From contig CP099977.1 in assembly GCA_024372495.1 (NCBI GenBank), positions 1,240,001 through 1,304,000 on the forward strand: 64,000 nt of DNA, given 5' to 3'. The DNA comes from Pseudarthrobacter sp. Fe7. GTDB taxonomy: Bacteria > Actinomycetota > Actinomycetes > Actinomycetales > Micrococcaceae. Made by a program: the position numbers and the translations under genes. The notes under the pieces were generated by a model that did not search any database, was not told the origin of the DNA, and saw nothing but the letters and a program-made list of their open reading frames with translations. Below are positions 30,383 to 42,942 of the stretch, in pieces; within the stretch, counting starts at the first letter, position 1; each line of letters opens with the position of its first letter.

Positions 30383-30409
30383 GGCCTGAAGAGCCTGGCT
30401 CCGGCGCGG

Positions 30410-31523
30410 TCAGCCCCGGAGCAGGTCCAGCATGGCGAGCCTGCTTGGCGATGCCGGCGCCGTCGGGCGAGTAGATCCACGGCACCCTCGATGAGGTGTG
30501 GTCGCCGTCCTCCGAGTGGCCGCCGGCGAACACCGATTCGCTGACTGACAGCTGCCGGATGGCGATCGCCGCCACTTTGTCCGCGTTTCCCGTGGCGAAC
30601 GCCGAGTAGATGGCTTCATCGTGCTGCCCGTTGTCGCCGATCAGGAGCCATCGCATTTCCGGGAATTCCTGGGCCAGCCGCTCCAGGTTCCGCCGCTTGT
30701 GTTCCTGGCCGCTGCGGAACCAGCGGTCCTGGGTCAGGCCCCAGTCCGTCAAAAGCAGCGCGCCCTTGGGGTACATGTTGCGGGTCAGGAAGCGCCCCAG
30801 CGTCGGGGCGGCGTTCCAGGGGCCGGTGGAGAGGTAGATGACGGGGGCGTCGGGATGTTCAATGGTCAAGCGGTCCAGCAGCACTGCCATTCCCGGCGTG
30901 GCCATGCGCGCTCGCTCGCTGAGCACGAAGGTGTTCCACAGCGCGAGGAACGGCCGGGGCAGCGCGGTCACCATGACGGTGTCGTCGATGTCCGAGACGA
31001 TTCCGAACTTCACCTCCGGTGCGATCACCTGGATCAGCGCCTCTGCCGGTTCGGTTCCCTCAGCGCGCAGGACCGCCGTGTGCCAGCCGGACGACAGCTG
31101 CACATCCACCTCGGTGTCGATCAGGCCGCCCCGGTCCGCCGTGACGTTGGTGACGACATCCCCGATGGTGATTTCGACGTCGGTAAACTGCAGCGGCACC
31201 CCGGTGAAGGCGCGCCAGCCCCGGATGTTCTGGTTGCCGTTTTTCGCTTCGTGCTCCGCCCGGCTTCCCGGCAGCGGCTTTTGCGTCAGCAGCACCCGGC
31301 CCAGCACACGGACCCGGGTGGTTGAACCATAGCCCTGGTATGCGATGGTCTGCGGCACGAAATCCCAACGCTTCGCCAACCGGATCCGCAGGCTGTTGAC
31401 CGCGTCCGAGACCCGGTGGGCCAGTCGGAATGCCTGGTTCCCCGAGAGCGCGTACTGGGCCAGCACTGCCGGCGTGGGCTTGCGTGCTGTCTTCCGGGCC
31501 GGGTGCTGGGGAGCCGTGTCCAT
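30410..31523 (-). CDS. App1-like phosphatidate phosphatase (DUF2183), +1 frameshift
   Basis: Corrected length 370 residues. A beta-rich N-terminal domain (RVRVLGRVLLTQ) is followed by the HAD-like catalytic part: VSDIDDTVMVTAL as the DxDxT motif, IYLSTGPWN and LLIGDNGQHDEAIY. The family dephosphorylates phosphatidic acid in yeast App1; bacterial substrates are less clear. Near 30440 CAGCTCG reads CAGGCTCG on the coding strand; correction gives KQLAMLDLLRG and a stop at 30410. Confidence 0.82.
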
Positions 31524-31554
31524 GCCACCACTCTGCCACAGGGTGGGGCGTGGA

Positions 31555-32293
31555 TCAGCCGGCGCCGAGGATCCCGCGCAGTGTTTCGGCGTTGCGCACG
31601 GCGTTCCCGCCCCCGTCGTTGTTGAAGTAGGCGTAGATGTCCAGGCCACCGCTGGCCCATTCGCGGATCCGGTCAGCCCACCAGTTCATGTCCGCGTCCG
31701 AGTATGAGCCGCCATACAAATGCCCGGGGTCGGGACCATGCAGCCGGATATAGGTAAATGGCGCGGTGGTGCGCAGAATGCAGGGCAGGTGGGCGCCGCT
31801 CATGATGCAGTAGGCCGCCTGGTGCCGCTCCAGCAGGGCGAATACCTCGAGGCAGTCCCAGCCTGGGGTGCCTGAACTCCACGGCCACCCTGATCCAGGA
31901 TGGAAGGGCGGCCAGGAAGTAGTCCAGCCTCGCGTCGTCACGTTCCAACTGCGGGGGCAGCTGGACCAGGAGCACGGCACGTTTGTCCCCCAACTCGTGC
32001 CAGCACCGGGCAATCCGCTCAATCCACACTTCCGGCGAATAGAGCTTGCGTGCGTGGGTCAGCCCGCGCGGTGCCTTGACGGACATGCTGAACCCGGGCG
32101 GCAGGCGCCTGTTCCACCCCGCGAAGGTGGTATCCCTTGGCCACCGGTAGAAGCTGGCGTTCAGTTCAACCGTGCTGAACCTGGAGACGTAGCACTGGAG
32201 GCGGTCCCGCACGGGCAGCCCGGGCGGGTACAGGACGTTCTCCCAGTGGTCGTAGCTCCAGCCGGAGGTGCCGATGTGGATAGCCATTTTCAT
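31555..32293 (-). CDS. DUF72 family protein, +1 frameshift
   Basis: Corrected length 245 residues. The family signature IHIGTSGWSYDHWENVLYP, the TVELNASFYRWP strand, then FSMSVKAPRGLTHARKL and a terminal YAYFNNDGGGNAVRNAETL. DUF72 forms a TIM barrel of unknown activity. Near 31861 CCCAGCTGGG reads with one extra base; correction gives EFRHPSWDCLEVFALLER, the usual family motif. Confidence 0.85.
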
Positions 32294-32348
32294 CAGGCTA
32301 CACCCGCGTTCCCCTTCCACTCCGGGCTCTCTGTGGCAGGGTTAGGTC

Positions 32349-34158
32349 ATGGCGCGAATTGAAGATTATGCGGTGGTGGGCGACCTCCAGACCGGAGCCC
32401 TGATCAACAAGGAAGGCTCGATCGATTGGCTTTGCCTGCCAAGGTTCGATTCCCCTGCCTGCTTCAATGCGCTGCTGGACACCCCGGACTCGGGACGCTG
32501 GCTGCTGGCACCCGAGGGCGGCGGAGCCTGCACCCGCCGAAGCTACCGTGACGGCAGCCTGGTGCTGGACACGGAGTGGGAGACACCGGACGGAACCGTG
32601 CGGGTCACCGACTTCATGCCGCCCAGGGATTCCGTCGCAGACATTGTCCGCATCGTGGAGGGCGTCAGCGGCACCGTCAAGATGCACGGCGAGCCTGGTC
32701 CTGAGGTTCGATTACGGCCACATCGTGCCGTGGGTGCGCAAGGACAAGCGCGGACTGCACGCCATTGCCGGCCCGGACGCCGTCTACCTGGTCACACCCG
32801 CGCCCCTGCACGGCGAGAACATGCACACCGTCAGCGACTTCACCGTGAGCGCCGGGGAAAAGGTGCCGTTCGTGCTCACTTGGGCGCCAAGCCACGTGGG
32901 ACGGCCGGTCAGCGTCGACGCCGAGGATGTCCTTGAGAGCACCTACTCGTTCTGGCGGGGCTGGTCCTCGCAATGCACAGTCAAGGGCAAATACCAGGAC
33001 GCTGTGGTCCGCTCCCTGGTGACGCTGAAGGCGCTGACCTACGCCCCCACGGGGGAATCGTCGCCGCCATCACAACCTCCCTTCCGGAGCAGCCGGGCGG
33101 CCAGCGGAACTGGGATTACCGCTACTGCTGGCTGCGGGACGCCGCCATGACCCTGCAAGCGCTACTGGCTGCCGGCTACACGGCCGAGGCAGCCGCCTGG
33201 CGGGACTGGCTCCTGCGGGCTGTCGCCGGCGACCCCGCAGACCTGCAGATCATGTATGGGATCCACGGCGAGCGGCGGCTGCCGGAGATGGAGCTCCCTT
33301 GGCTGAAAGGCTATGAGAATTCGGTCCCTGTACGGATCGGAAATGCTGCGGCCGAACAGTTCCAGGCTCGATGTGTGGGGGGAAGTGCTGGACTGCCTGG
33401 CGCTGACCAGGAATTCGTTGCTGAAGCACACGGACGAAGCCTGGGACGTGCAGATCGCACTGATGGAGCACCTGGAGACCATCTGGGACCAGCCTGACAA
33501 CGGGCTCTGGGAAATGCGCGGGCCCCGCCGGCACTTCACCCACTCCAAGGTCATGGCGTGGGTGGCTGCGGACCGGATGGTCAAGGGCGTGCGCGAGTCC
33601 GGCCTGCCCGGCCCGGCGGAGCGGTGGGAGGCACTGCGGGACCAGATCCGCGCGGACATCATGGCCAATGGCTTCGACGTGCAGCGCAACACGTTTGTCC
33701 AGTCCTACGGCCGGCCGGAGCTGGATGCGAGTCTTCTTCTGATTCCGCGTGTGGGATTCCTGCCTCCCGATGACCCGAAAGTAGTGGGGACCATCGAAGC
33801 AATTCAGCGGGAGCTGACCCAGGACGGATTCGTGCTGCGTTACCGTCCGGACCAGAGCGACGACGGCCTGCCGGGCGACGAGGGCGTCTTCCTGGCCTGC
33901 TCGTTCTGGTTGGTGGAGGCGCTCCTGGGGGCGGGCCGCCACGAGGAATCGCGTGAACTTTTTGAGCGGCTGTTGGAGCTGCGCAACGACGTGGGGCTCC
34001 TGAGTGAGGAATGGGCGGTGAAAGCCGGCCGGCAGCTTGGCAATACGCCACAGGCATTCAGCCACTTTGCGCTTGTGACCAGCGCCCTGGAGCTCCATCA
34101 GGATACGGTTCGGCGCAGTGACATCCCCATTCCGCCTGAGAGTGCGGATTGGCGCTGA
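32349..34158 (+). CDS. GH15 glycoside hydrolase (glucoamylase/trehalase-like), three frameshifts
   Basis: Corrected length 602 residues. N-terminal beta domain: IEDYAVVGDLQTGALINKEG, DWLCLPRFDSPACFNALLD, VRVTDFMPPRD. Catalytic (alpha/alpha)6 barrel: NWDYRYCWLRDAAMTL, LDVWGEVLDCLAL, LWEMRGPRRHFTHSKVMAWVAADR. In actinobacteria this subgroup includes trehalases. Lesions: GAGCTGG read as GAGCCTGG near 32694, G-run loss at 33051-33055, CAGCTCG read as CAGGCTCG near 33365; correction restores ELVLRFDYG, PTGGIVAAITTSLPE and EQFQLDVWGE. Confidence 0.87.
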
Positions 34159-34271
34159 GCGGCGCGGACTGGGGTTTGTACTTCTCCTTCGCAGGATAGA
34201 TAAGTATACTTACTAACAAGTCATGGAGTGCTCCCAAGCACAATGCCGTGAATGACGGAGGAGTGATAGTT

Positions 34272-34562
34272 ATGGCCGGATTTTTTGAGCTCGTAGATGC
34301 CCCTGACGGTGGTTACCGGATCAGGATGATGGACGGAAGCGGGAACCTGATGGCCATCTCGGTAACCTTCCCCACCAAGCGGGCCGCTGTGGCGGGCGTC
34401 GCCATGGCCCGGGAAATCGCCGGTACGGGCCTGATCCGGGACAAGAGCCTGGATGGCGCAGGATCTGTCATCCGCGAACGCGTACGGCCCGTCAGCTCTC
34501 CCAAGGAGGAGGCGGCCAGGCTGAAGAAAGCGCCTGATGCCCGACGGGCGGCTGTGGGCTGA
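34272..34562 (+). CDS. YegP/DUF1508-like small protein
   Basis: 96 residues: FFELVDAPDGGYRIRMMDGSGNLMAISVTFPTKRAAVAG is one DUF1508 repeat, a beta-beta-alpha unit. GGAGGAGTGATAGTT precedes ATG 34272. The stop shares bases with a downstream ATG at 34562 (TGATG), suggesting translational coupling with the HAD gene. Function unknown. AAGTATACTT upstream is a short palindrome of unknown meaning. Confidence 0.75.
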   Translation: MAGFFELVDAPDGGYRIRMMDGSGNLMAISVTFPTKRAAVAGVAMAREIAGTGLIRDKSLDGAGSVIRERVRPVSSPKEEAARLKKAPDARRAAVG

Positions 34563-35274
34563 TGGCCGAACCCACGACACCCCCTGGCGGTCCCCGCCGG
34601 GGGTCCTGTTTGACGTTGACGGAACGCTGATCGATTCGTCGTACATCCACACCGTCGCGTGGTGGCGTGCGTTCCGCCAGTACGGCCATGACGTACCCAT
34701 GGCGGACATCCACCAACTCGTGGGCATGGGCGGCGCCCGGCTGGTGGAGAACCTCCTGCCGGCTGGCCGCGACCTGGCCGAGGATGAAGACATTATGGCC
34801 AGCCATGGTGCGCTGTATGCGTCGCAATGGCCATCCCTCCGCGCCCTTGCTGGCGCCAAGGAACTGCTGGGCCAGTGCCACGCCGGAGGCCTGGCCGTGG
34901 CCCTGGCGTCCTCCGCGCGGCAGCGGGACCTGCAGGTCATGCGCTCCGTCCTGGACGCCGACGCCTTCATCGATGCCGCCACCAGTGCCAATGATGCGGC
35001 GGAGAGCAAGCCTGCACCGGACATCCTGGAGGCAGCGCTGGAGGCCGTCGGTGTCGAGGCCGCGAACGCCGTCTATGTCGGTGACGCGGTATGGGACATG
35101 AAGGCAGCGGGCGCGCTGGGCATCCCCGCCATCGGGCTCACCTGCGGTGGCATCCACGCAGCCAAACTCCGCGATGCGGGCGCGGTGGAGGTCTATGACG
35201 GCCCACGCCACCTGCTGCAGAGCCTGGGCTCCAGCGCCATCGGCAGGCTCTTGACGCCCCAGCCGTATTCCTAG
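34537..35274 (+). CDS. HAD-superfamily phosphatase (beta-phosphoglucomutase-like)
   Basis: 245 residues as read. Motif I is VLFDVDGTLID, motif II ALASSARQRD, motif III Lys in ESKPAPDI, motif IV VYVGDAVWDMKAA. The cap helices fit sugar-phosphate phosphatases. The frame as read starts at 34537 inside the previous gene. A better start may be ATG 34562, which is out of frame now but joins if one G is missing in the G5 run near 34600. Confidence 0.85.
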   Translation: MPDGRLWADGRTHDTPWRSPPGVLFDVDGTLIDSSYIHTVAWWRAFRQYGHDVPMADIHQLVGMGGARLVENLLPAGRDLAEDEDIMASHGALYASQWPSLRALAGAKELLGQCHAGGLAVALASSARQRDLQVMRSVLDADAFIDAATSANDAAESKPAPDILEAALEAVGVEAANAVYVGDAVWDMKAAGALGIPAIGLTCGGIHAAKLRDAGAVEVYDGPRHLLQSLGSSAIGRLLTPQPYS

Positions 35275-35431
35275 GTCGCAGCGGCTGCCCGCCCGGCAGT
35301 CGACGCCGGCCACAAGCTTTTGATCAGCATGCTTACTTTTTTCGCTCAAAACAGATAGCGTCGAAGAAAGGGTGCCCACGGGCGCCCTGCCCCGGGGTCC
35401 CCCTGGGGCAAAGCAGAGCGAAAGGGAGACT

Positions 35432-36613
35432 GTGAAAGCACTGACGTGGCAAGGAAAACGGTCGGTAAGCGTGGAAGAAGTACCCGATCCCGTCATCCAG
35501 GAACCGACCGATGCGGTTGTCCGGATCACCTCCACAGCGATCTGCGGCTCGGACCTGCACCTCTACGAGGTCCTGGGCCCGTACATGCACAAGGGCGACA
35601 TCGTTGGCCACGAGCCGATGGGCGTGGTGGAAGAAGTGGGCAGCGGCGTCACCAACCTCCGCAAGGGCGACCGCGTCGTGATTCCGTTCAACATCTCCTG
35701 CGGCCACTGCTTCATGTGCCGCCAGGGCCTGCAGTCGCAGTGTGAAACCACGCAGGTGAAAGAGAAGGGCTCCGGCGCAGCCCTGTTCGGCTTCTCGGAA
35801 CTGTATGGGTCGGTCCCCGGCGGCCAGGCCGAATACCTTCGCGTTCCGCACGCCGACTATGGCCCCATCAAGGTGGGCAGCGAACTTCCCGATGAACGCT
35901 ACCTGTTCCTCTCCGACATCCTTCCCACCGCCTGGCAGGGGTGGAGTACGCCAATGTTGAACCCGGAGGTGTCCTCACGGTTTTCGGACTCGGGCCGGTG
36001 GGCCAGTTCGCTTCGCGGATCGGAGCCCACCGCGGCTACCGGGTCATTGGCGTCGATCCCGTGCCGGAACGGCGCGAGATGGCCGCCCGGCATGGAGTCG
36101 AAACGCTCGATTACACCAAAGGCGTCGCCGACGAACTGCGGGAAATGACCGAGGGGAGGGGCCCGAACGGAATAGTTGACGCCGTCGGAATGGAAGCGCA
36201 CGGTTCACCGGTGGCAGGGTTTGCGCACCAGGCGCTGGGGCTCCTGCCGGACAAGCTGGCGCAAAAGGCGATGGAGACTGCGGGCGTGGACCGGCTCGCA
36301 GTGCTGCATACCGCCATCGATGCGGTACGCCGTGGCGGCACCCTGTCCCTGAGCGGCGTGTACGGCGGCACGGCCAGTCCCATGCCGCTGCTCACCATGT
36401 TCGACAAGCAGGCTCCAGGTGCGCATGGGCCAGTGCAACGTGCGGAACTGGACGGACGCCATCCTTCCCCTGGTGGAGGACGACGCCGACCCGCTGGGCG
36501 TGATGGACCTGGTCACCCACCGTTCGGGCCTGGACGGTGCGCCCGCCCTGTACGAGAAGTTCCAGAAGAAGGAAGACGGCTGCATCAAGGTGGTCCTGAA
36601 CCCCGGCGCCTGA
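35432..36613 (+). CDS. Zinc-dependent alcohol dehydrogenase (formaldehyde-dehydrogenase-like MDR), frameshifted
   Basis: Corrected length 393 residues from a GTG. Catalytic zinc: ICGSDLHLYE and VGHEPMGVVEE; structural zinc loop CGHCFMCRQGLQSQC; Rossmann loop FGLGPVGQF. The long insert before LAVLHTAIDAVRRGGT matches glutathione-independent formaldehyde/threonine-type dehydrogenases. Lesions: one G lost at 35938-35941 (restores WQGVEYANV) and CAGCTCC read as CAGGCTCC near 36411 (restores DKQLQVRMGQCNVRN). AAAGGGAG precedes the start. Confidence 0.85.
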
Positions 36614-36635
36614 ACCTGGCCAAAAACAGAAAACA

Positions 36636-36676
36636 GCAGGGGCCGTTATGGAAATTCCAAAACGGCCCCCGCTGCT
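36636..36676. terminator. Terminator between convergent dehydrogenase and allE genes
   Basis: GCAGGGGCCGTT pairs with AACGGCCCCCGCTGC, with one two-base bulge, around a 13-base A/T-rich loop. It sits 23 bases after the dehydrogenase stop and 18 bases from the opposing stop. Confidence 0.8.
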
Positions 36677-36693
36677 GCCCGAAGGCGACGCTC

Positions 36694-37506
36694 CTAGGTC
36701 AGCTTCACCTGGCGGTTCATGTCCTTGTACAGGAGGTAGCGGAACTCGCCGGGACCGCCGGCGTAGCAGGCCTGCGGGCAGAAGGCACGCAGCCACATGA
36801 AGTCGCCTGCTTCCACCTCCACCCAGTCATTGTTGAGCAGGTACATGGCCTTGCCCTCCAGGACGTACAGGCCGTGCTCCATGACGTGGGTCTCCGGGAA
36901 GGGAATGACGCCGCCGGGCTGGAACGTGACGATGTTGACCTGCATGTCGTGTGCCAGGTCGCTGGAGTCGGTAAACCGGGTGGTCTTCCAGGCGTCATTG
37001 GTGTCCGGCATGGACGTCGGCTCAACGTCCTTCTCGTTGGTGACGAAGGACTTGGCCTCGTAGCCTTCCAGCCGTTCATAGGCCTTGCGGATCCAGTGGA
37101 AGGATACGACGTCATCCGAGACGTTCTCCAGCCCCCATTGTGCTCCGGCGGCCAGGTAGGCGTACCCGCCTTCCTCCAGCTGGTGGAGTTCACCGTCCAG
37201 GGTGAGGTTGACCTGCCCGCGGGTCACGAAGACGACGCCTTCGACGCCGGCTTCGAACTCTGCCTTCGGTGCCCCGCCGCCCGGGCCGATCTCTACGATC
37301 AGCTGGGAGAACGTGGTGGCGAAGCCCGAGATGGGGCGGGCGATGATCCATGAGCGGGTGTTGGCGAAGCCGGGCAGGTTGGACGTGACGATGTCCGTCA
37401 TGACGCCCTTGGGGATCACGGTGTAGGCCTCAGTAACGATGGCCCGCTCAGTGGTCAGGTGGGTCTGCGGGGGCAGCCCGCCGGTGGGGGAGTAGTACTT
37501 ACCCAT
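36694..37506 (-). CDS. allE: (S)-ureidoglycine aminohydrolase
   Basis: 270 residues, a bicupin. First cupin: GFATTFSQLIVEIGPGGGAP, FVTRGQVNLTLDGELHQLEEGGYAYLAAG. Second cupin: VNIVTFQPGGVIPFPETHVMEHGLYVLEGKAMYLLN, with the Glu/His/Gln-type manganese ligands. The enzyme releases ammonia from ureidoglycine to give ureidoglycolate in allantoin breakdown. It begins five bases before the stop of the upstream aldolase-like gene, a tight operon (aceB, DUF6986, allE). A TCC-rich complement gives a strong ribosome site. Confidence 0.9.
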   Translation of the reverse strand: MGKYYSPTGGLPPQTHLTTERAIVTEAYTVIPKGVMTDIVTSNLPGFANTRSWIIARPISGFATTFSQLIVEIGPGGGAPKAEFEAGVEGVVFVTRGQVNLTLDGELHQLEEGGYAYLAAGAQWGLENVSDDVVSFHWIRKAYERLEGYEAKSFVTNEKDVEPTSMPDTNDAWKTTRFTDSSDLAHDMQVNIVTFQPGGVIPFPETHVMEHGLYVLEGKAMYLLNNDWVEVEAGDFMWLRAFCPQACYAGGPGEFRYLLYKDMNRQVKLT

Positions 37507-38795
37507 GGAGGAGATCCTTTGCTGAAGTGGTGGAGGTGGCCAGCCGCGGGTGCGCCAGTGCGGTGAGCTGCGGGATTCCGACGCCGGCAAGCGCCTGGAC
37601 CTCCTCGGCACCAACGGCGCCGCACTGGACGCCGCGGAGCACGAAGGCGGCCAGGGCACGGGCGGTGGCGGGCTCGTCCATGACTCCGCCTTCGGTGTGT
37701 TCGACGTAGTTGCGGAGGCGGACGGCGGCGGCCGGAAGGCCTTCGCGGTAGAAGGCATAGGTGGCGGCAAATCGGCTGGGCAGCTGGGCCGGGTGCAGGT
37801 CCCAGCCCTGGTAATAGCCGCGCTCCAGCGACCTGCGGACCAGCCGGCCGTGCAGCTGCCAGGCGTTCTCCACGTTGTCGCCCACCGGAATGATGTTGGT
37901 GGACCCGTCGGAGAGCCGGATGCCGGTCCCTGCCACGGCGAGCCTGCATGACTTCCTTGGCGAAATCGGCCACCGGGTGCTCCATTGACTGGTACTCGGC
38001 CGAGACCTGCAGCGACGCCGAGTAGTCGTAGGTGCCATAGTGCAGCCCGCTGATCCGCCCGGGCACGGCGTGCGGCAGCTGCGCCACCGGCGACGTGCCG
38101 TCCGGGCCCAGGATCAGCTGCGGGGTTTCCACCTGGACCTCGAACCGGAGCCGTCCGGCGGGCAGCGAATGGACGTCCTCCAGCCGGGACACGGCGAAGT
38201 CCATGGCCCGGACCTGGGCTACCGTGCTGACCTTGGGCAGGGTCAGGACCAGCCCTTCCGGCAGCTCGCCGGCCGCGGCCAGGCCCGAGACGAACAGGTC
38301 CAGCGTGCGCAGGCCGCGGGCCCGGGTGGGCGCCTCGAAGCATTTGAAACGGATGCCGATAAACGGGGGAGCGGACGCGGCCGCGACTGCCAGTGCCACC
38401 GCGGAAGCCGCAGCAACGGCGGCGGCGTCCTCGGCGTCGTCGCCCCTGTCCCCGAAGCCGTCCTCGAAATCCAGCCGGAGGTCCTCGATGGGCTCGCCGG
38501 CGAGCTTGGCCTCGACCCGGGAGGCAACGGCGGCGGCGAGGCCGGCTTCTTGCCCCAGGAGCCGGCCCAGCTTTTCGAAACCGCCGTGGGCCTCCGCCGT
38601 TGCGGCCGCCTGGGCGCCCCAGTCGGCGGCGAACGACGGCGTGAAACGGTCGGCGGGCACGTACACCGTGTGCACGGGCTGGCGGGACCCGTCGTCGCCC
38701 GGGTAGTTCTGCTCCAGCAGCCGGTCCGTGGCGGCAAGCTGCCTGTCGATGGCGGCAAGGTCTCCCGCGGAGAGCGAGGGTTTGGGTGTTGCCAT
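37499..38795 (-). CDS. DUF6986 / HpcH-HpaI aldolase-like protein, +1 frameshift
   Basis: Corrected length 431 residues. RLDFEDGFGDRGDDAEDAA and PPFIGIRFKCFEAPTRARGLRTLDLF are the TIM-barrel metal-binding parts of the citrate-lyase-like family; RFEVQVETPQLILGPDG and LHYGTYDYSASL follow. Near 37942 CAGCTCG reads CAGGCTCG on the coding strand; correction gives KEVMQLAVAGTGIRLSDGST. Starts one base after the aceB stop and overlaps allE. Product unknown; its place suggests a C-C bond step joined to glyoxylate or ureidoglycolate metabolism. Confidence 0.82.
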
Positions 38796-38796
38796 C

Positions 38797-40396
<1,600 letters not shown>

Positions 40397-40432
40397 TTCT
40401 GGTCCTTTCCTTGGGCTGGGAAGTCGGGCGGG

Positions 40433-41878
<1,446 letters not shown>

Positions 41879-41928
41879 TGAATGTCCTCCTGTTTAGGCC
41901 TTGTCCGGCATCTGTTCTAATCCGAATA

Positions 41929-41942
41929 TTTTCGTATTATGG
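41929..41942 (-). promoter_or_regulatory. CCATAATACGAAAA element upstream of malic enzyme
   Basis: On the minus strand the 14 bases CCATAATACGAAAA occur 51 bases before the malic enzyme start. The identical 14-mer is found at 45811-45824 and a close copy in the aceE promoter. Probable operator, regulator inferred to be the IclR protein next door. Confidence 0.6.
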
Positions 41943-42041
41943 ATATTATTATCTACTTTATGGAAACACAACCCCTCCATATGCGACTGGGGGGAGAGCG
42001 TCGCGGTGGGAACCGGCGTGCTGTATGTTGGGTGTTCTAAG

Positions 42042-42071
42042 CAACTCTTTTCACGATGCGGATAAGAGTTG
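42042..42071. promoter_or_regulatory. Inverted repeat upstream of the iclR-type gene
   Basis: CAACTCTT (42042-42049) and AAGAGTTG (42064-42071), perfect arms around a 14-base spacer, 30 bases before the IclR ATG. It may be an autoregulatory operator or a 5'-leader hairpin. Confidence 0.5.
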
Positions 42072-42100
42072 TCGGATTCCGAGCCACAGGAGACAACGGA

Positions 42101-42856
42101 ATGGCAGAAAAAGCCCCTGGCGGAGTGCAGTCGGTAGAGCGCGTCTTTGAACTGCTGGAGCTCATCACCGATGCCGGCGGCGACGTCACCCTCAGCGAGC
42201 TGTCGTCCTCCACCGACCTGCCGCTGCCCACCATCCACCGCCTGCTGCGCACCCTGGTATCGCTTGGCTATATCCGGCAGCTGCCCAACCGCCGCTATGC
42301 CCTGGGCCCCCGGCTCATCCGGCTGGGTGAGGGTGCCAACAAGCAGCTTGGCGCCCTTGCCCAGCCGCAGCTGAAGATCCTGGTGGACCGGCTGGGGAGA
42401 CCTCCAATATGGCGGTGCTGGACTCCGACATGGTGATCTACGTGGCCCAGGTGCCCTCGCTGCACTCCATGCGCATGTTCACCGAGGTGGGCCGCCGCGC
42501 CCACACCCATGCCACCGGCGTGGGCAAGGCCATCCTGGCCCAGGCTCGACGACGACACCGTCCGCGGCATCGTGGCCCGCGCGGGCATGCCCACCCCCAC
42601 CGCCAAGAGCATCGGCGACGTGGAGGAGCTCCTGGCTGACCTCAAGCTCATCCGCGAGCGGGGCTACTCCATCGACGAGGAAGAGCAGGAACTCGGCGTC
42701 CGCTGCTTCGCCATGGCGGTGCCCAACGCCCCCACGCCCAGTGCGATTTCCGTCTCCGGCCCGGTATCCCGGGTGGATGAAGACTTCGCTGACAAGGCCG
42801 TGCCCATCCTCCGCGAGGCCGCCGAGGCCATCTCCCGCGAGCTGAACCGCACCTGA
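42101..42856 (+). CDS. IclR-family transcriptional regulator (AllR-like), frameshifted
   Basis: Corrected length 251 residues. Winged helix: GGVQSVERVFELLELITDAGGDVTLSELSSSTDLPLPTIHRLLRTL. Effector domain: SLHSMRMFTEVGRRAHTHATGVGKAILAQL and GYSIDEEEQELGVRCFA, close to AllR, whose effectors are glyoxylate and allantoin. Lesions: a G lost at 42394-42397 and CAGCTCG read as CAGGCTCG near 42544. Divergent from malic enzyme, convergent with the purine permease: well placed to run the purine/glyoxylate island. Confidence 0.85.
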
Positions 42857-42884
42857 GGCACTTGGACGGTGCGGCGGTGCCACC

Positions 42885-42930
42885 ACGACGACGGCGGCCC
42901 CTCCTTTTCGGAGTGGGCCGCCGTCGTCGT
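42885..42930. terminator. Terminator between iclR and the NCS2 permease
   Basis: Perfect 16-base arms, ACGACGACGGCGGCCC and GGGCCGCCGTCGTCGT, with an inner CTCC/GGAG helix. Shared by two convergent genes. The GACGACGGCGG stem resembles that at 8038-8071. Confidence 0.9.
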
Positions 42931-42942
42931 TTGCGTCGAAGG

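Noticed and set aside
32440-32458. GGTTCGATTCC resembling a tRNA T-loop
   Set aside because: It encodes PRFDSP inside the GH15 gene, and no acceptor or anticodon stem surrounds it.
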